Assembly: GCF_035582795.1 (NCBI RefSeq)
Contig: NW_027445651.1
Location: 124,001-188,000, forward strand
Direction of reading: 5' to 3'
DNA length: 64,000 bases
DNA from: Mycteria americana
Lineage: Eukaryota; Chordata; Aves; Ciconiiformes; Ciconiidae
Shown: positions 35,785 to 48,645 of the stretch, one piece after another
How the letters are laid out: every line of letters begins with the position of its first letter
Position numbering within the stretch: the first letter of the stretch is position 1
Notes under the pieces: generated by a model
What the model saw: only the letters and a program-made list of their open reading frames with translations
What the model was told of the DNA's origin: nothing
Database searches by the model: none
Position numbers and translations under genes: made by a program

Positions 35785-36174
35785 GCCATCCCAGCTCTTC
35801 ACTCTCTCATCCGCTTCGCTCCCCTTCTTCTCCTTCGGAAGCAAGTGAGTTGGAAGCTCTGTCCTATACTGGGGCTTGGGGCTGCCACTCCTGGGAGGGG
35901 AAGCGGGGAGAAGGTCTGGTGTGGAGAGGGGCTGGGTCTGAGGGGCTGAGGAGACTCTTGGGCTCTTGTCTGGGAAAGAGCTTTCCCGGGCCTGGCTCTC
36001 TTTGCATGGTGCCCAGGGGGACAGGCAAAGAGGTGTGTGCGCCTCCCTGCACAGCCTCCATCTCCCCGCCCAGCATATGCCTTGGCTCCCTCGTGGTGGG
36101 CGGACAGGCTGCTCCTCACGCACCCCCGTGCTCCTCCCTGCCCTCTCTCCCAGGTGCACCTCCAGCCCCAAGAC

Positions 36175-36480
36175 ATGTCCTGCTACAACCAGTGCCTGCC
36201 CTGCCAGCCCTGCGGCCCGACCCCGCTGGCCAACAGCTGCACCGAGCCCTGTGTCAGGCAGTGCCAGAACTCCACCGTCATCATCGAGCCCTCCCCCGTG
36301 GTGGTGACCCTGCCCGGACCCATCCTCAGCTCCTTCCCGCAGAACACCGTTGTGGGATCCTCCACCTCCGCTGCCGTTGGCAGCATCCTCAGCTCTCAGG
36401 GAGTGCCCATCAACTCCAGGTGCTGTGACCTCTCTGGCATTTCCAGCCGCTACTGCGGCAGAACATGCCTCCCCTGCTAA
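36175..36480 (+). CDS. Feather-type beta-keratin, copy 7 (Arg82 allele)
   Basis: Arg82 allele, CDS the same as copy 6. Exon 1 about 35808-35844, intron 35845-36153. Confidence 0.95.
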   Translation: MSCYNQCLPCQPCGPTPLANSCTEPCVRQCQNSTVIIEPSPVVVTLPGPILSSFPQNTVVGSSTSAAVGSILSSQGVPINSRCCDLSGISSRYCGRTCLPC

Positions 36481-36909
36481 AGCTGCCACAGGCGGCCCCG
36501 CAGAAGGACCCCCAGGAACCCAGAAGATGGTAGTGGACTGAGCACAGAGATCTTGGCCATCGCTTGCAGGGGGGCTGAGCATCCACCGCTCCACCTGCAA
36601 AGGCAGGCAGGCAGAGGCGTGCCTGGGCCCTCTGAAAACATGGCCCTTGTCTAACGCGCCTGTTTCTCACTCTCTTTCCTCTCTCTCTTTTCTCTGTTGT
36701 CTTCTGCTGCCCTGGGCTGTGAGCACCTGCTAAGCCCCAGGCGAGGAAGGACCTGCTGCCCCTCTCCCTCTCAGGGGCGGGCAGGCAGGCAGGCAGGCAG
36801 ACGCCAGGTGCGAACTCCACCCTGGCCAAGGGGCAAAGACTCCTAGCTACCCCTGCTGCTCCCTGCCCCGTGGGCCCCACTCAGAGGACCTCCTTCCCTC
36901 TTTCAACTC

Positions 36910-36915
36910 ATTAAA
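36910..36915 (+). terminator. Polyadenylation signal, keratin copy 7
   Basis: ATTAAA, same position in the unit. Confidence 0.75.
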
Positions 36916-37300
36916 GTTCTGCTGCATCCCAGCCTGGGCCTCTGCGTGGTCCTTCTCTCTCCGCACGCTCTCCCTGGCTTCCAGAGAGAAAGGTGTCGCT
37001 CTGGGGAGATCTTGCGGGCATAAAGAAGAGCTAGCGGTGTTCCCGGAGGCCTGCCTTGCTGCATCCCCGCACACAAATGCCCTCCTCAGCCTTTGAGCAC
37101 GCCCTGCAGATGATGGGGAGCCCAACCACTGTCTGAGTGAGGAGTCCATCTCCCCGGCCGCACTGGCCGGTGGTGGTGGCACTGGGAGCTGGTTCTGCCT
37201 CCAGCAGCACCTGTGAGCCCTCCCTGGCTGGCGGCTCTTGCTTCAGGAGGGCCCCTCTCCCTGTGGCAGGTGTGGTGGTGGTGGTGGTGGTCCTGGCTGT

Positions 37301-37395
37301 GAGACAGGTTGCTCCTCACATGCCCCTGTGCTCCTCCCTGCCATCTCTCCCCGGTGCACCTCTGGCCACAAGACGTCTCCAGCTACAACCTCTCT
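37301..37395 (+). pseudogene. Keratin gene relic, unit 7
   Basis: Same relic as in unit 1. Confidence 0.73.
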
Positions 37396-38969
37396 CTCCC
37401 TCAGCCGAGGAAGAGAGGTGGGCTATTCCTCGCCCACTTCCCTTTGTGGCTTCCAACTACAAGCCGGTGCTTCTGCAGCATTTCAGCTCTCCTTGCGTTG
37501 ACTTAGCCTTCCTTGCAGGTCTTGCGGGGCTCTGGTCTATCCCCAGTCAGGCTGCCAGCATTTCCTCCAGCACAGCTAGAAGAGGCGGAGTTTCTAAGTG
37601 CAGGTGTGGTCTGTTTCCTGACAGCTCACTCTCTGTCTCTCTAGGCATGCACGTAGAAACAGTACCTAGGAGGATTTGCGTTATCGGCAAAAGGGATGCG
37701 TAGGGTCTTGTTCCCCCTTTCACGCCCATTGCTCACAACACGTCCCCCATCCTTTGCCACGCGCCGTCTGCAGACTCCCCTCTCCCAAAAGCATCGCTCC
37801 CGGTTTTGCCGAAGGGTCAGGACTTCCCCCTTCCCCCTCCCGCGCTGGCAGTCCCACCGACCCACTGCCCTGCTCCTCCCCAGCCTGACACCCCTGTCTC
37901 ACCAGCCTCTGCCAGCCCCACCAAGGCTGCCGGGTAAACCTGGACCGTGTCACGCTGCCCACTCAACAAGGTGCCCAGGGAGCTCCCAGGAAGTGGGAGC
38001 TGAAGCTTGCCAGCTCCTGTGTCCTCCTCCCTCTGCCAGCTCAAAGCCGCCTCCGAACCTCAGCCCAAAGGGTGGAGCAAAACACTCTGAGGGCTGCCTG
38101 GGTTCTCACACCTCTGCCCCAGGGACCTTTTCTACTCACATCGCCTAGTGGTTAAAGCACTTGCTCGGCCAAACTAAGGGAATCAAGCTGCCACCTGTGC
38201 TGGGCCCCAGGCTCCCCAGGGCCAGGACCAGGTTTTCCAGTGCTGGGAGCTTCCAGCTGGTGCAGCCAGGCCACAGCTCGACCTTTCAAACTCCTCTCGG
38301 TCACAAGGGCCCCGAACATCCTCGCAGGCACTCCTAACCCGCATGTAAAACTGCTGCCTCTTGTAAAAGCCCAGGCCAGGCTGCCCAAGGGGAGCCGCGC
38401 ACCTACGACAGGCAGGTAGGAACCTGCTGACGGTTCCCAGAACTGGAACTGCAGTGCTCAGGCAGAAGGAGACAAAGGAGGCGGCCAGGGACACAACCCT
38501 CACAGCCATCTCCAGCAGGGAAAAGGGCTCCCTGGTCGACTTCTCTGGCTACCCAGCGCACAGCCAGAGGCAGGGTAGCATCTGTGTCAGAGCACCACGC
38601 CCAGCAGTGCTGCTTCTCACAGCCCATGACGCCATTCCCATGACGCCAATCCCAATCTCTACCTCGCCCTCTCCATCCAGCACTTCTCGGGACATGCAGC
38701 TCTACTTCCTTCTTCCCTGGGCTTTCTGCCCACACGGTAAGTCTCTCTTTCTTCCCTGGGAGAAGGCCACTGGGCTGAGGCCACCACCCATGACACCGGT
38801 GGTATTTCGTATGGAGGAGCGGAAGGCAGCACGCTGGGAAGGGTAGAAAGATTGTCAACGGGGTCCCACAGGGAACACCTGTCTGTACCGCATAATCCAT
38901 CAGCCATGCATTTTAGTGGCGATCCCCTAACGGGATAGCTCCTCCTCTTCTTGACTTCTCCGTGCCTTT

Positions 38970-39467
38970 TCATGCCATAACTACCCAGTTGCTGTCCCCA
39001 CAAAGTGGAGGGGCTGCCATGGAAAACTCAGAGCAAATGCCAGCGATTTCGACCAGAGTCCTGTCTCTGTAGAGCAGCTGGCAAGCCTCTTCACAGATCT
39101 CTTCCCCTGCGAGCAGTCCTTTGTACTGGGATGGACTTTGCTCACCAGTTGGTCCCACTGATTGTAGCATGAGGTGCCCACAGAGCCCTACCACCGACAA
39201 CCAAGTCCCAAGGAAGCACGAGCTGACTTGCACCACCTCGCACCTCCAGAGCAGCCATGCATTCACCACAGAAGCCACGTACTCTGTGATCAAGGCAATC
39301 ACACATACTGCCCGCAAATTACGTTTTTCATCAGAGTAATTCCACATGTGGCTCTTACACATGGGCATTGCGTCAAGAAAAGCCAAGGGATCCCTGTGGA
39401 TGAAGAACAACTCATGAAAGACACCCATCAAAAGAGCTCGATACCATGCCTTGCCTTGCTTTGCCAT
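38970..39467 (-). other. Unidentified membrane-like open frame, end of unit 7
   Basis: Glu allele; no private change seen. Confidence 0.25.
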
Positions 39468-39610
39468 GCCTTGCTTTCCCTTCCTTTGCTTTGCCTTGCC
39501 TTGCCTTGCCTTGCCTCGCCTACCCTTGCCTCGCCTTGCCTACCCTTGCCTTGCCTTGCCTTGCCTTGCCTTGCCTTGCTTTCCCTTGCCTTCCCTTGCC
39601 TTCCTTTCCC
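39446..39610 (+). repeat. (CCTTG)n tract, unit 8
   Basis: 165 bp, pattern as in unit 1. Confidence 0.95.
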
Positions 39611-39804
39611 GTTTCTCCTCTGCGTGTTTCCCATCCAGTGTGTGATCCTTCTCCACTGTCGTTGCAACCCCTCCTTCTCCATCCCACCTCCCCTCCTCCA
39701 GAAAGAAACCTGCCCCAATTGGATGCTCCCAGTCCTTCCACCATCCTTGCACATCCTGGTGAATACCACTCTGTTTCCCGCTTTCTTACTCCTTCCCTCA
39801 CCTT

Positions 39805-40580
39805 GTGTTTCTTGGGGCTCTAGATCAGCGGCTTGAAGAGAGGCAGCACCAGCACTGTTGAAGACGGACACTCCTCTGTGCCGGGAGAGGCTGGTAGTGA
39901 GGCAGGTGAAGATCAGGGACCATGGCCTGAAGAACAGCATAACCACAGCTAAGTGGCAAGTGCCTTGCGTCTCTCTTCTCGTATCTGCTGCCAGGTGGAG
40001 AGCTGAATGGCCCCACGGGAGCCCAACAAGGCTGGGTTGCACAGCAGGGAGTTGGTACCACCTTTGGAGACAAGGAGCACACCAGTCCGGCAGCGCTCAG
40101 CGCAGGCCAGCATGGGCGGTACCTCACAGAAGAAGCAGTCAATGACATTGGGGCTGCGGCTGGGCAACCATAGGGTGAGTGCCACTGGGGCCAACAAGGG
40201 GAGAGTGGCCCCAGCCCTCAGGCCTGCCATCGCAAAGGCACAGACCTTCCCTCGCATGACACGGGGGATCCCTGGGGCTGGCACGTGGCCACAGATCGGT
40301 CGTAGGCCATGACTGCGAGCAGGAAGAGCTGGGCCACACAGCTGCCAAAGAAGCTCGTCCTCTCCATAGATAGGAAGTGCAGTGGCATCCTGAGCATCGT
40401 GACCAACGAGCGGCCGATCACCGAGGCCCAGAATGCCAGAATCGTTGAGGTTGGAAGGCACCTCTGGTGATGGTCACGTCCAGCCCTCCTGCTCAAGCAG
40501 GGTCAGCGAGAGCAGGTTGATCAGGACACTGGCCCGTGTAGTCCTGAATGTTTCCAAGAATGGAGACTCCACAAGCTGCC
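39805..40580 (-). pseudogene. Olfactory receptor pseudogene, unit 8
   Basis: MAYDR motif at 40296-40310; allele combination as in unit 6. Confidence 0.85.
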
Positions 40581-41402
40581 TGGGCAATATCTCCTGGGCT
40601 TGGCCACCCTCCGAGTAGAAGCGTTTCTCCTCGTGCCTGTGTGGATTTTCCTTCCACGCTTCTCCAGTATGCACACAAGGGCAAGTAAGCAAGCACCCCT
40701 GCCGACACGTGAGCAACTGTGGACTCGCCCGAGGACGCACGAGGAAGCCCCTTGGCAGGGCAGGGCTGGAGCACGCTGGGGCAGGACAAGGCTCCAGACA
40801 CGCTGACGGCGCTGGTGTTGGTAGGGGACCCCCGGAGAGAGCCCGGAGAGAGCCCAGAGAGCAGAGGAGGCCCAACAGGCGCACAAAGGCCTCCCCAGAG
40901 CGGCATTAGGAGGAAGACAGTCAAAAGCAGCAGCGCTGACCACCTGCCTGCCAGTGACCATCAGAGAGAGCTTGGAGGGTGGGAGGAAGGGGACGCGGCA
41001 CATTGTCCCGCTCGGGAACCCTTTGGCATGCGGGCGACGATTGCAGGGCTGGGAGCAGCAGGGCCCTTCCTGCCAGTGGGGCTGCCAACAAGCCCACACG
41101 AGTGCCCCAGGCCAGTGTCCCCAGCCTGCACGCGACCCCTCCGGCACTTGGGACTCATCTTCTGCTGGCACTCATGTGCTCCTGTCCCAGGAATCCTTAG
41201 GTCTCCCACCCCAGCAATGAAAAGGAACCTTCAAGGGGGAGCGAGCGGGCACGACCAAACAAGGAAATGAAAAGGCAGCCGTGCAGGAAGCCAAAACACA
41301 GCCCGTATCATTAGCTGGGATGTTTTGCATTTCAGATGAGCTTCTCAGAAAATTACTACTTCCACAGAGGCTTCCTCTGGACCTGGGGCAGTGCAGGACC
41401 AG

Positions 41403-41409
41403 TATAAAA
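41403..41409 (+). promoter_or_regulatory. TATA box, keratin copy 8
   Basis: TATAAAA, 397 bp before the ATG. Confidence 0.88.
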
Positions 41410-41799
41410 GCCATCCCAGCTCTTCACTCTCTCATCCGCTTCGCTCCCCTTCTTCTCCTTCGGAAGCAAGTGAGTTGGAAGCTCTGTCCTATACTGGGGC
41501 TTGGGGCTGCCACTCCTGGGAGGGGAAGCGGGGAGAAGGTCTGGTGTGGAGAGGGGCTGGGTCTGAGGGGCTGAGGAGACTCTTGGGCTCTTGTCTGGGA
41601 AAGAGCTTTCCCGGGCCTGGCTCTCTTTGCATGGTGCCCAGGGGGACAGGCAAAGAGGTGTGTGCGCCTCCCTGCACAGCCTCCATCTCCCCGCCCAGCA
41701 TATGCCTTGGCTCCCTCGTGGTGGGCGGACAGGCTGCTCCTCACGCACCCCCGTGCTCCTCCCTGCCCTCTCTCCCAGGTGCACCTCCAGCCCCAAGAC

Positions 41800-42105
41800 A
41801 TGTCCTGCTACAACCAGTGCCTGCCCTGCCAGCCCTGCGGCCCGACCCCGCTGGCCAACAGCTGCACCGAGCCCTGTGTCAGGCAGTGCCAGAACTCCAC
41901 CGTCATCATCGAGCCCTCCCCCGTGGTGGTGACCCTGCCCGGACCCATCCTCAGCTCCTTCCCGCAGAACACCGTTGTGGGATCCTCCACCTCCGCTGCC
42001 GTTGGCAGCATCCTCAGCTCTCAGGGAGTGCCCATCAACTCCAGGTGCTGTGACCTCTCTGGCATTTCCAGCCGCTACTGCGGCAGAACATGCCTCCCCT
42101 GCTAA
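41800..42105 (+). CDS. Feather-type beta-keratin, copy 8 (Arg82 allele)
   Basis: Arg82 allele, CDS the same as copy 6. Exon 1 about 41433-41469, intron 41470-41778. Confidence 0.95.
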   Translation: MSCYNQCLPCQPCGPTPLANSCTEPCVRQCQNSTVIIEPSPVVVTLPGPILSSFPQNTVVGSSTSAAVGSILSSQGVPINSRCCDLSGISSRYCGRTCLPC

Positions 42106-42534
42106 AGCTGCCACAGGCGGCCCCGCAGAAGGACCCCCAGGAACCCAGAAGATGGTAGTGGACTGAGCACAGAGATCTTGGCCATCGCTTGCAGGGGGGC
42201 TGAGCATCCACCGCTCCACCTGCAAAGGCAGGCAGGCAGAGGCGTGCCTGGGCCCTCTGAAAACATGGCCCTTGTCTAACGCGCCTGTTTCTCACTCTCT
42301 TTCCTCTCTCTCTTTTCTCTGTTGTCTTCTGCTGCCCTGGGCTGTGAGCACCTGCTAAGCCCCAGGCGAGGAAGGACCTGCTGCCCCTCTCCCTCTCAGG
42401 GGCGGGCAGGCAGGCAGGCAGGCAGACGCCAGGTGCGAACTCCACCCTGGCCAAGGGGCAAAGACTCCTAGCTACCCCTGCTGCTCCCTGCCCCGTGGGC
42501 CCCACTCAGAGGACCTCCTTCCCTCTTTCAACTC

Positions 42535-42540
42535 ATTAAA
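42535..42540 (+). terminator. Polyadenylation signal, keratin copy 8
   Basis: ATTAAA, same position in the unit. Confidence 0.75.
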
Positions 42541-42925
42541 GTTCTGCTGCATCCCAGCCTGGGCCTCTGCGTGGTCCTTCTCTCTCCGCACGCTCTCCCT
42601 GGCTTCCAGAGAGAAAGGTGTCGCTCTGGGGAGATCTTGCGGGCATAAAGAAGAGCCAGCGGTGTTCCCGGAGGCCTGCCTTGCTGCATCCCCGCACACA
42701 AATGCCCTCCTCAGCCTTTGAGCACGCCCTGCAGATGATGGGGAGCCCAACCACTGTCTGAGTGAGGAGTCCATCTCCCCGGCCGCACTGGCCGGTGGTG
42801 GTGGCACTGGGAGCTGGTTCTGCCTCCAGCAGCACCTGTGAGCCCTCCCTGGCTGGCGGCTCTTGCTTCAGGAGGGCCCCTCTCCCTGTGGCAGGTGTGG
42901 TGGTGGTGGTGGTGGTCCTGGCTGT

Positions 42926-43020
42926 GAGACAGGTTGCTCCTCACATGCCCCTGTGCTCCTCCCTGCCATCTCTCCCCGGTGCACCTCTGGCCACAAGACG
43001 TCTCCAGCTACAACCTCTCT
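42926..43020 (+). pseudogene. Keratin gene relic, unit 8
   Basis: Same relic as in unit 1. Confidence 0.73.
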
Positions 43021-44594
43021 CTCCCTCAGCCGAGGAAGAGAGGTGGGCTATTCCTCGCCCACTTCCCTTTGTGGCTTCCAACTACAAGCCGGTGCTTCTG
43101 CAGCATTTCAGCTCTCCTTGCGTTGACTTAGCCTTCCTTGCAGGTCTTGCGGGGCTCTGGTCTATCCCCAGTCAGGCTGCCAGCATTTCCTCCAGCACAG
43201 CTAGAAGAGGCGGAGTTTCTAAGTGCAGGTGTGGTCTGTTTCCTGACAGCTCACTCTCTGTCTCTCTAGGCATGCACGTAGAAACAGTACCTAGGAGGAT
43301 TTGCGTTATCGGCAAAAGGGATGCGTAGGGTCTTGTTCCCCCTTTCACGCCCATTGCTCACAACACGTCCCCCATCCTTTGCCACGCGCCGTCTGCAGAC
43401 TCCCCTCTCCCAAAAGCATCGCTCCCGGTTTTGCCGAAGGGTCAGGACTTCCCCCTTCCCCCTCCCGCGCTGGCAGTCCCACCGACCCACTGCCCTGCTC
43501 CTCCCCAGCCTGACACCCCTGTCTCACCAGCCTCTGCCAGTCCCACCAAGGCTGCCGGGTAAACCTGGACCGTGTCACGCTGCCCACTCAACAAGGTGCC
43601 CAGGGAGCTCCCAGGAAGTGGGAGCTGAAGCTTGCCAGCTCCTGTGTCCTCCTCCCTCTGCCAGCTCAAAGCCGCCTCCGAACCTCAGCCCAAAGGGTGG
43701 AGCAAAACACTCTGAGGGCTGCCTGGGTTCTCACACCTCTGCCCCAGGGACCTTTTCTACTCACATCGCCTAGTGGTTAAAGCACTTGCTCGGCCAAACT
43801 AAGGGAATCAAGCTGCCACCTGTGCTGGGCCCCAGGCTCCCCAGGGCCAGGACCAGGTTTTCCAGTGCTGGGAGCTTCCAGCTGGTGCAGCCAGGCCACA
43901 GCTCGACCTTTCAAACTCCTCTCGGTCACAAGGGCCCCGAACATCCTCGCAGGCACTCCTAACCCGCATGTAAAACTGCTGCCTCTTGTAAAAGCCCAGG
44001 CCAGGCTGCCCAAGGGGAGCCACGCACCTACGACAGGCAGGTAGGAACCTGCTGACGGTTCCCAGAACTGGAACTGCAGTGCTCAGGCAGAAGGAGACAA
44101 AGGAGGCGGCCAGGGACACAACCCTCACAGCCATCTCCAGCAGGGAAAAGGGCTCCCTGGTCGACTTCTCTGGCTACCCAGCGCACAGCCAGAGGCAGGG
44201 TAGCATCTGTGTCAGAGCACCACGCCCAGCAGTGCTGCTTCTCACAGCCCATGACGCCATTCCCATGACGCCAATCCCAATCTCTACCTCGCCCTCTCCA
44301 TCCAGCACTTCTCGGGACATGCAGCTCTACTTCCTTCTTCCCTGGGCTTTCTGCCCACACGGTAAGTCTCTCTTTCTTCCCTGGGAGAAGGCCACTGGGC
44401 TGAGGCCACCACCCATGACACCGGTGGTATTTCGTATGGAGGAGCGGAAGGCAGCACGCTGGGAAGGGTAGAAAGATTGTCAACGGGGTCCCACAGGGAA
44501 CACCTGTCTGTACCGCATAATCCATCAGCCATGCATTTTAGTGGCGATCCCCTAACGGGATAGCTCCTCCTCTTCTTGACTTCTCCGTGCCTTT

Positions 44595-45092
44595 TCATGC
44601 CATAACTACCCAGTTGCTGTCCCCACAAAGTGGAGGGGCTGCCATGGAAAACTCAGAGCAAATGCCAGCGATTTCGACCAGAGTCCTGTCTCTGTAGAGC
44701 AGCTGGCAAGCCTCTTCACAGATCTCTTCCCCTGCGAGCAGTCCTTTGTACTGGGATGGACTTTGCTCACCAGTTGGTCCCACTGATTGTAGCATGAGGT
44801 GCCCACAGAGCCCTACCACCGACAACCAAGTCCCAAGGAAGCACGAGCTGACTTGCACCACCTCGCACCTCCAGAGCAGCCATGCATTCACCACAGAAGC
44901 CACGTACTCTGTGATCAAGGCAATCACACATACTGCCCGCAAATTACGTTTTTCATCAGAGTAATTCCACATGTGGCTCTTACACATGGGCATTGCGTCA
45001 AGAAAAGCCAAGGGATCCCTGTGGATGAAGAACAACTCATGAAAGACACCCATCAAAAGAGCTCGATACCATGCCTTGCCTTGCTTTGCCAT
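44595..45092 (-). other. Unidentified membrane-like open frame, end of unit 8
   Basis: Glu allele; no private change seen. Confidence 0.25.
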
Positions 45093-45235
45093 GCCTTGCT
45101 TTCCCTTCCTTTGCTTTGCCTTGCCTTGCCTTGCCTTGCCTCGCCTACCCTTGCCTCGCCTTGCCTACCCTTGCCTTGCCTTGCCTTGCCTTGCCTTGCC
45201 TTGCTTTCCCTTGCCTTCCCTTGCCTTCCTTTCCC
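45071..45235 (+). repeat. (CCTTG)n tract, unit 9
   Basis: 165 bp, pattern as in unit 1. Confidence 0.95.
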
Positions 45236-45429
45236 GTTTCTCCTCTGCGTGTTTCCCATCCAGTGTGTGATCCTTCTCCACTGTCGTTGCAACCCCTCCT
45301 TCTCCATCCCACCTCCCCTCCTCCAGAAAGAAACCTGCCCCAATTGGATGCTCCCAGTCCTTCCACCATCCTTGCACATCCTGGTGAATACCACTCTGTT
45401 TCCCGCTTTCTTACTCCTTCCCTCACCTT

Positions 45430-46205
45430 GTGTTTCTTGGGGCTCTAGATCAGCGGCTTGAAGAGAGGCAGCACCAGCACTGTTGAAGACGGACACTCCT
45501 CTGTGCCGGGAGAGGCTGGTAGTGAGGCAGGTGAAGATCAGGGACCATGGCCTGAAGAACAGCATAACCACAGCTAAGTGGCAAGTGCCTTGCGTCTCTC
45601 TTCTCGTATCTGCTGCCAGGTGGAGAGCTGAATGGCCCCACGGGAGCCCAACAAGGCTGGGTTGCACAGCAGGGAGTTGGTACCACCTTTGGAGACAAGG
45701 AGCACACCAGTCCGGCAGCGCTCAGCGCAGGCCAGCATGGGCGGTACCTCACAGAAGAAGCAGTCAATGACATTGGGGCTGCGGCTGGGCAACCATAGGG
45801 TGAGTGCCACTGGGGCCAACAAGGGGAGAGTGGCCCCAGCCCTCAGGCCTGCCATCGCAAAGGCACAGACCTTCCCTCGCATGACACGGGGGATCCCTGG
45901 GGCTGGCACGTGGCCACAGATCGGTCGTAGGCCATGACTGCGAGCAGGAAGAGCTGGGCCACACAGCTGCCAAAGAAGCTCGTCCTCTCCATAGATAGGA
46001 AGTGCAGTGGCATCCTGAGCATCGTGACCAACGAGCGGCCGATCACCGAGGCCCAGAATGCCAGAATCGTTGAGGTTGGAAGGCACCTCTGGTGATGGTC
46101 ACGTCCAGCCCTCCTGCTCAAGCAGGGTCAGCGAGAGCAGGTTGATCAGGACACTGGCCCGTGTAGTCCTGAATGTTTCCAAGAATGGAGACTCCACAAG
46201 CTGCC
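45430..46205 (-). pseudogene. Olfactory receptor pseudogene, unit 9
   Basis: MAYDR motif at 45921-45935; allele combination as in unit 6. Confidence 0.85.
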
Positions 46206-47027
46206 TGGGCAATATCTCCTGGGCTTGGCCACCCTCCGAGTAGAAGCGTTTCTCCTCGTGCCTGTGTGGATTTTCCTTCCACGCTTCTCCAGTATGCACA
46301 CAAGGGCAAGTAAGCAAGCACCCCTGCCGACACGTGAGCAACTGTGGACTCGCCCGAGGACGCACGAGGAAGCCCCTTGGCAGGGCAGGGCTGGAGCACG
46401 CTGGGGCAGGACAAGGCTCCAGACACGCTGACGGCGCTGGTGTTGGTAGGGGACCCCCGGAGAGAGCCCGGAGAGAGCCCAGAGAGCAGAGGAGGCCCAA
46501 CAGGCGCACAAAGGCCTCCCCAGAGCGGCATTAGGAGGAAGACAGTCAAAAGCAGCAGCGCTGACCACCTGCCTGCCAGTGACCATCAGAGAGAGCTTGG
46601 AGGGTGGGAGGAAGGGGACGCGGCACATTGTCCCGCTCGGGAACCCTTTGGCATGCGGGCGACGATTGCAGGGCTGGGAGCAGCAGGGCCCTTCCTGCCA
46701 GTGGGGCTGCCAACAAGCCCACACGAGTGCCCCAGGCCAGTGTCCCCAGCCTGCACGCGACCCCTCCGGCACTTGGGACTCATCTTCTGCTGGCACTCAT
46801 GTGCTCCTGTCCCAGGAATCCTTAGGTCTCCCACCCCAGCAATGAAAAGGAACCTTCAAGGGGGAGCGAGCGGGCACGACCAAACAAGGAAATGAAAAGG
46901 CAGCCGTGCAGGAAGCCAAAACACAGCCCGTATCATTAGCTGGGATGTTTTGCATTTCAGATGAGCTTCTCAGAAAATTACTACTTCCACAGAGGCTTCC
47001 TCTGGACCTGGGGCAGTGCAGGACCAG

Positions 47028-47034
47028 TATAAAA
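47028..47034 (+). promoter_or_regulatory. TATA box, keratin copy 9
   Basis: TATAAAA, 397 bp before the ATG. Confidence 0.88.
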
Positions 47035-47424
47035 GCCATCCCAGCTCTTCACTCTCTCATCCGCTTCGCTCCCCTTCTTCTCCTTCGGAAGCAAGTGAGT
47101 TGGAAGCTCTGTCCTATACTGGGGCTTGGGGCTGCCACTCCTGGGAGGGGAAGCGGGGAGAAGGTCTGGTGTGGAGAGGGGCTGGGTCTGAGGGGCTGAG
47201 GAGACTCTTGGGCTCTTGTCTGGGAAAGAGCTTTCCCGGGCCTGGCTCTCTTTGCATGGTGCCCAGGGGGACAGGCAAAGAGGTGTGTGCGCCTCCCTGC
47301 ACAGCCTCCATCTCCCCGCCCAGCATATGCCTTGGCTCCCTCGTGGTGGGCGGACAGGCTGCTCCTCACGCACCCCCGTGCTCCTCCCTGCCCTCTCTCC
47401 CAGGTGCACCTCCAGCCCCAAGAC

Positions 47425-47730
47425 ATGTCCTGCTACAACCAGTGCCTGCCCTGCCAGCCCTGCGGCCCGACCCCGCTGGCCAACAGCTGCACCGAGCCCT
47501 GTGTCAGGCAGTGCCAGAACTCCACCGTCATCATCGAGCCCTCCCCCGTGGTGGTGACCCTGCCCGGACCCATCCTCAGCTCCTTCCCGCAGAACACCGT
47601 TGTGGGATCCTCCACCTCCGCTGCCGTTGGCAGCATCCTCAGCTCTCAGGGAGTGCCCATCAACTCCAGGTGCTGTGACCTCTCTGGCATTTCCAGCCGC
47701 TACTGCGGCAGAACATGCCTCCCCTGCTAA
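47425..47730 (+). CDS. Feather-type beta-keratin, copy 9 (Arg82 allele)
   Basis: Last Arg82 copy. Exon 1 about 47058-47094, intron 47095-47403. Downstream sequence of this unit switches to the unit-10 type at about 48.3-49.8 kb. Confidence 0.95.
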   Translation: MSCYNQCLPCQPCGPTPLANSCTEPCVRQCQNSTVIIEPSPVVVTLPGPILSSFPQNTVVGSSTSAAVGSILSSQGVPINSRCCDLSGISSRYCGRTCLPC

Positions 47731-48159
47731 AGCTGCCACAGGCGGCCCCGCAGAAGGACCCCCAGGAACCCAGAAGATGGTAGTGGACTGAGCACAGAGA
47801 TCTTGGCCATCGCTTGCAGGGGGGCTGAGCATCCACCGCTCCACCTGCAAAGGCAGGCAGGCAGAGGCGTGCCTGGGCCCTCTGAAAACATGGCCCTTGT
47901 CTAACGCGCCTGTTTCTCACTCTCTTTCCTCTCTCTCTTTTCTCTGTTGTCTTCTGCTGCCCTGGGCTGTGAGCACCTGCTAAGCCCCAGGCGAGGAAGG
48001 ACCTGCTGCCCCTCTCCCTCTCAGGGGCGGGCAGGCAGGCAGGCAGGCAGACGCCAGGTGCGAACTCCACCCTGGCCAAGGGGCAAAGACTCCTAGCTAC
48101 CCCTGCTGCTCCCTGCCCCGTGGGCCCCACTCAGAGGACCTCCTTCCCTCTTTCAACTC

Positions 48160-48165
48160 ATTAAA
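48160..48165 (+). terminator. Polyadenylation signal, keratin copy 9
   Basis: ATTAAA, same position in the unit. Confidence 0.75.
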
Positions 48166-48550
48166 GTTCTGCTGCATCCCAGCCTGGGCCTCTGCGTGGT
48201 CCTTCTCTCTCCGCACGCTCTCCCTGGCTTCCAGAGAGAAAGGTGTCGCTCTGGGGAGATCTTGCGGGCATAAAGAAGAGCCAGCGGTGTTCCCGGAGGC
48301 CTGCCTTGCTGCATCCCCGCACACAAATGCCCTCCTCAGCCTTTGAGCACGCCCTGCAGATGATGGGGAGCCCAACCACTGTCTGAGTGAGGAGTCCATC
48401 TCCCCGGCCGCACTGGCCGGTGGTGGTGGCACTGGGAGCTGGTTCTGCCTCCAGCAGCACCTGTGAGCCCTCCCTGGCTGGCGGCTCTTGCTTCAGGAGG
48501 GCCCCTCTCCCTGTGGCAGGTGTGGTGGTGGTGGTGGTGGTCCTGGCTGT

Positions 48551-48645
48551 GAGACAGGTTGCTCCTCACATGCCCCTGTGCTCCTCCCTGCCATCTCTCC
48601 CCGGTGCACCTCTGGCCACAAGACGTCTCCAGCTACAACCTCTCT
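48551..48645 (+). pseudogene. Keratin gene relic, unit 9
   Basis: Same relic as in unit 1. Confidence 0.73.

Larger units (their letters stand above)
33776..39400 (+). repeat. Array unit 7
   Basis: 5625 bp. Nearly the same as units 6 and 8. Private changes: CTCGCG in the CCTTG tract (33909), GAGCTAGC (about 37031) and CCAGCCCC (about 37916). Confidence 0.95.
39401..45025 (+). repeat. Array unit 8
   Basis: 5625 bp. Carries the full set of unit 6-8 marks. One private change is GCCACGC for GCCGCGC near 44022. Confidence 0.95.
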
